Positions 63,135 to 64,000 of a stretch of 64,000 nucleotides of DNA are shown here, in pieces; positions within the stretch are counted from its first letter, which is position 1, and every line of letters starts with the position of its first letter. The stretch is from the NCBI RefSeq assembly GCF_902728265.1, contig NZ_CACVBR010000017.1, positions 1-64,000 on the forward strand, written 5' to 3'. The position numbers were made by a program, and so were the translations under genes. This DNA is from Chryseobacterium potabilaquae. GTDB lineage: Bacteria > Bacteroidota > Bacteroidia > Flavobacteriales > Weeksellaceae. The notes under the pieces were generated by a model. It did no database searches. It saw only the letters and a program-made list of their open reading frames with translations, and had not been told where the DNA came from.

Positions 63135-64000
63135 TTATATTGTGCTCGTATTATTTTCTAACTGTCCTTCCCATTTAGAAACAGCTGATGTTGCAAGTGC
63201 GTTTCCAAGAACATTCGTCATACTTCTTCCCATATCACAGAAATGGTCAATAGGTAAAATTAAAGCAATTCCTTCAGGAGGAATTCCAAACATAGAACAT
63301 GTTGCCACAATAATGACTAAGGAAGCTCTGGGAACTCCGGCAATACCCTTTGATGTTAACATGAGAACCAAAAGCATTGTAATTTGCTGCCCAATCGTCA
63401 TTTCAATACCATAAATTTGGGCAATAAAAATAGACGCAAATGTCATATACATCATGCTTCCATCCAAATTAAAAGAATACCCCAAAGGCAAAATAAAAGA
63501 TACTATTCTATTGTTACAACCAAATTTTTCCAACTCTTCTACCAATTTTGGAAATACAGCTTCTGAGCTGGTTGTAGAAAAAGCAATCAGTAATGGGGCT
63601 TTTATTCTTTTTATTAACTCAAAGAGACGGTTACCTAAAATTAAATAGCCAACCAATAATAGTACAAACCAAAGCGTAGCCAAAGCAAAGAAAAAGTCTC
63701 TTAAATATACAGCATATACCTTGAATATTTCAAATCCATTGGTGGCTACAACTGCCGCAATAGCACCTAAAACTCCCAATGGAGCAAACCACATGATATA
63801 TCCAACCATTTTCAGAATAGCATGCGCTATAATGTCAAATAACTTAATAACCGGTTGAGCATATCCTTCACCCAAATTAGCTAATGCAATTCCAAACATA
63901 ATGGAAAATACCACAATCTGAAGTACTTCATTGGTAGCAAAAGCTTCGAAAATACTTTTAGGAATTACATGTTTTACAAAATCCTCCAACGTAAAGCCTT
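63135..64000 (-). CDS. Dicarboxylate/amino acid:cation symporter, 5' end missing
   Basis: C-terminal 288 residues or so of a GltP/DctA (SLC1) transporter, running off the right edge; the frame reads on through GFTLEDFVKHVIPKSI. Family marks: QIVVFSIMFGIALANLG, MWFAPLGVLGAIAA, the STTSSEAVFPKL serine-rich re-entrant loop, GYSFNLDGSMMYMTF and MTSKGIAGVPRAS, RSMTNVLGN. Substrates of the family are glutamate, aspartate, C4-dicarboxylates or neutral amino acids. Confidence 0.92.
   Translation of the reverse strand, partial: GFTLEDFVKHVIPKSIFEAFATNEVLQIVVFSIMFGIALANLGEGYAQPVIKLFDIIAHAILKMVGYIMWFAPLGVLGAIAAVVATNGFEIFKVYAVYLRDFFFALATLWFVLLLVGYLILGNRLFELIKRIKAPLLIAFSTTSSEAVFPKLVEELEKFGCNNRIVSFILPLGYSFNLDGSMMYMTFASIFIAQIYGIEMTIGQQITMLLVLMLTSKGIAGVPRASLVIIVATCSMFGIPPEGIALILPIDHFCDMGRSMTNVLGNALATSAVSKWEGQLENNTSTI

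Noticed and set aside
62893..63414. 173-codon plus-strand frame spanning the dioxygenase-symporter junction
   Set aside because: Crosses two well-supported genes on the other strand and has no family features.

Overview
The window looks like chromosomal DNA of a flavobacterium of the Chryseobacterium/Elizabethkingia (Weeksellaceae) type. It is AT-rich and has Bacteroidetes-type promoters (TTG, about 20 nt, TAnnTTTG). It carries gliding/T9SS-associated gldB and gldC, a Bacteroidetes-type TssD (Hcp) and VgrG, a PafA alkaline phosphatase matching the Elizabethkingia enzyme residue for residue at its active site, and a GH92 mannosidase. The genus is inferred. I saw no rRNA, tRNA, CRISPR array, transposase or phage integrase.

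Layout. 0.1-4 kb: T6SS genes tssD, vgrG and a downstream cargo gene with a caspase-fold-like His/Cys dyad. 4.2-6.5 kb: two small membrane proteins, the ene-reductase namA and cytidine deaminase. 6.6-9.8 kb: a cobalamin riboswitch driving a BtuB-type receptor and a BtuG-like propeller lipoprotein. 9.9-16 kb: CCA-adding enzyme, Sua5, DinB, GNAT, NTF2-like protein, a trans-sulfuration enzyme and gldC. 16-19.2 kb: an ABC ATPase and a permease fused to a thioredoxin domain, lying between gldC and gldB. 19.4-23.4 kb: gldB, an LRR/EF-hand protein, GNAT, nadE, and a barnase-like RNase with its barstar. 23.4-29.4 kb: pafA, GNAT, a TetR/SDR pair with matching operators, and a dihydroflavonol-reductase-like SDR followed by an AraC regulator. 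29.7-33.6 kb: malate dehydrogenase, and the heme oxygenase/bacteriophytochrome pair.

33.9-41 kb holds a tight six-gene operon: an Ntn amide hydrolase, a porin, a DASS anion transporter and SdhCAB. It reads as a route from an extracytoplasmic amide to dicarboxylate import and succinate/fumarate chemistry. 41-44.2 kb: a cyclase-family hydrolase, a nucleoid-associated protein and two tandem copies of a small-membrane-peptide plus partner-protein module. 44.4-49.1 kb: a thioredoxin-like gene and dnaK, separated by a roughly 2-kb hipBA island. The island is bounded by 143-bp identical direct repeats made from the trx start and the trx-dnaK spacer, and it also holds a HipA N-terminal remnant. 49.3-52.3 kb: overlapping ppk1-ppx. 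52.4-58.3 kb: an SDR with a coupled micro-ORF, NfeD-like/flotillin, an AlkP-superfamily lipoprotein, and Mrp/NifU Fe-S assembly. 58.4-64 kb: GH92 mannosidase, a zinc-ribbon protein, a PhyH-like dioxygenase and a dicarboxylate symporter that runs off the right edge.

The most novel-looking items are the T6SS cargo with a possible clan CD peptidase dyad, the repeat-bounded hipBA island, the duplicated micro-protein module, the ABC permease-TlpA fusion and the amidase-porin-DASS-SdhCAB operon.
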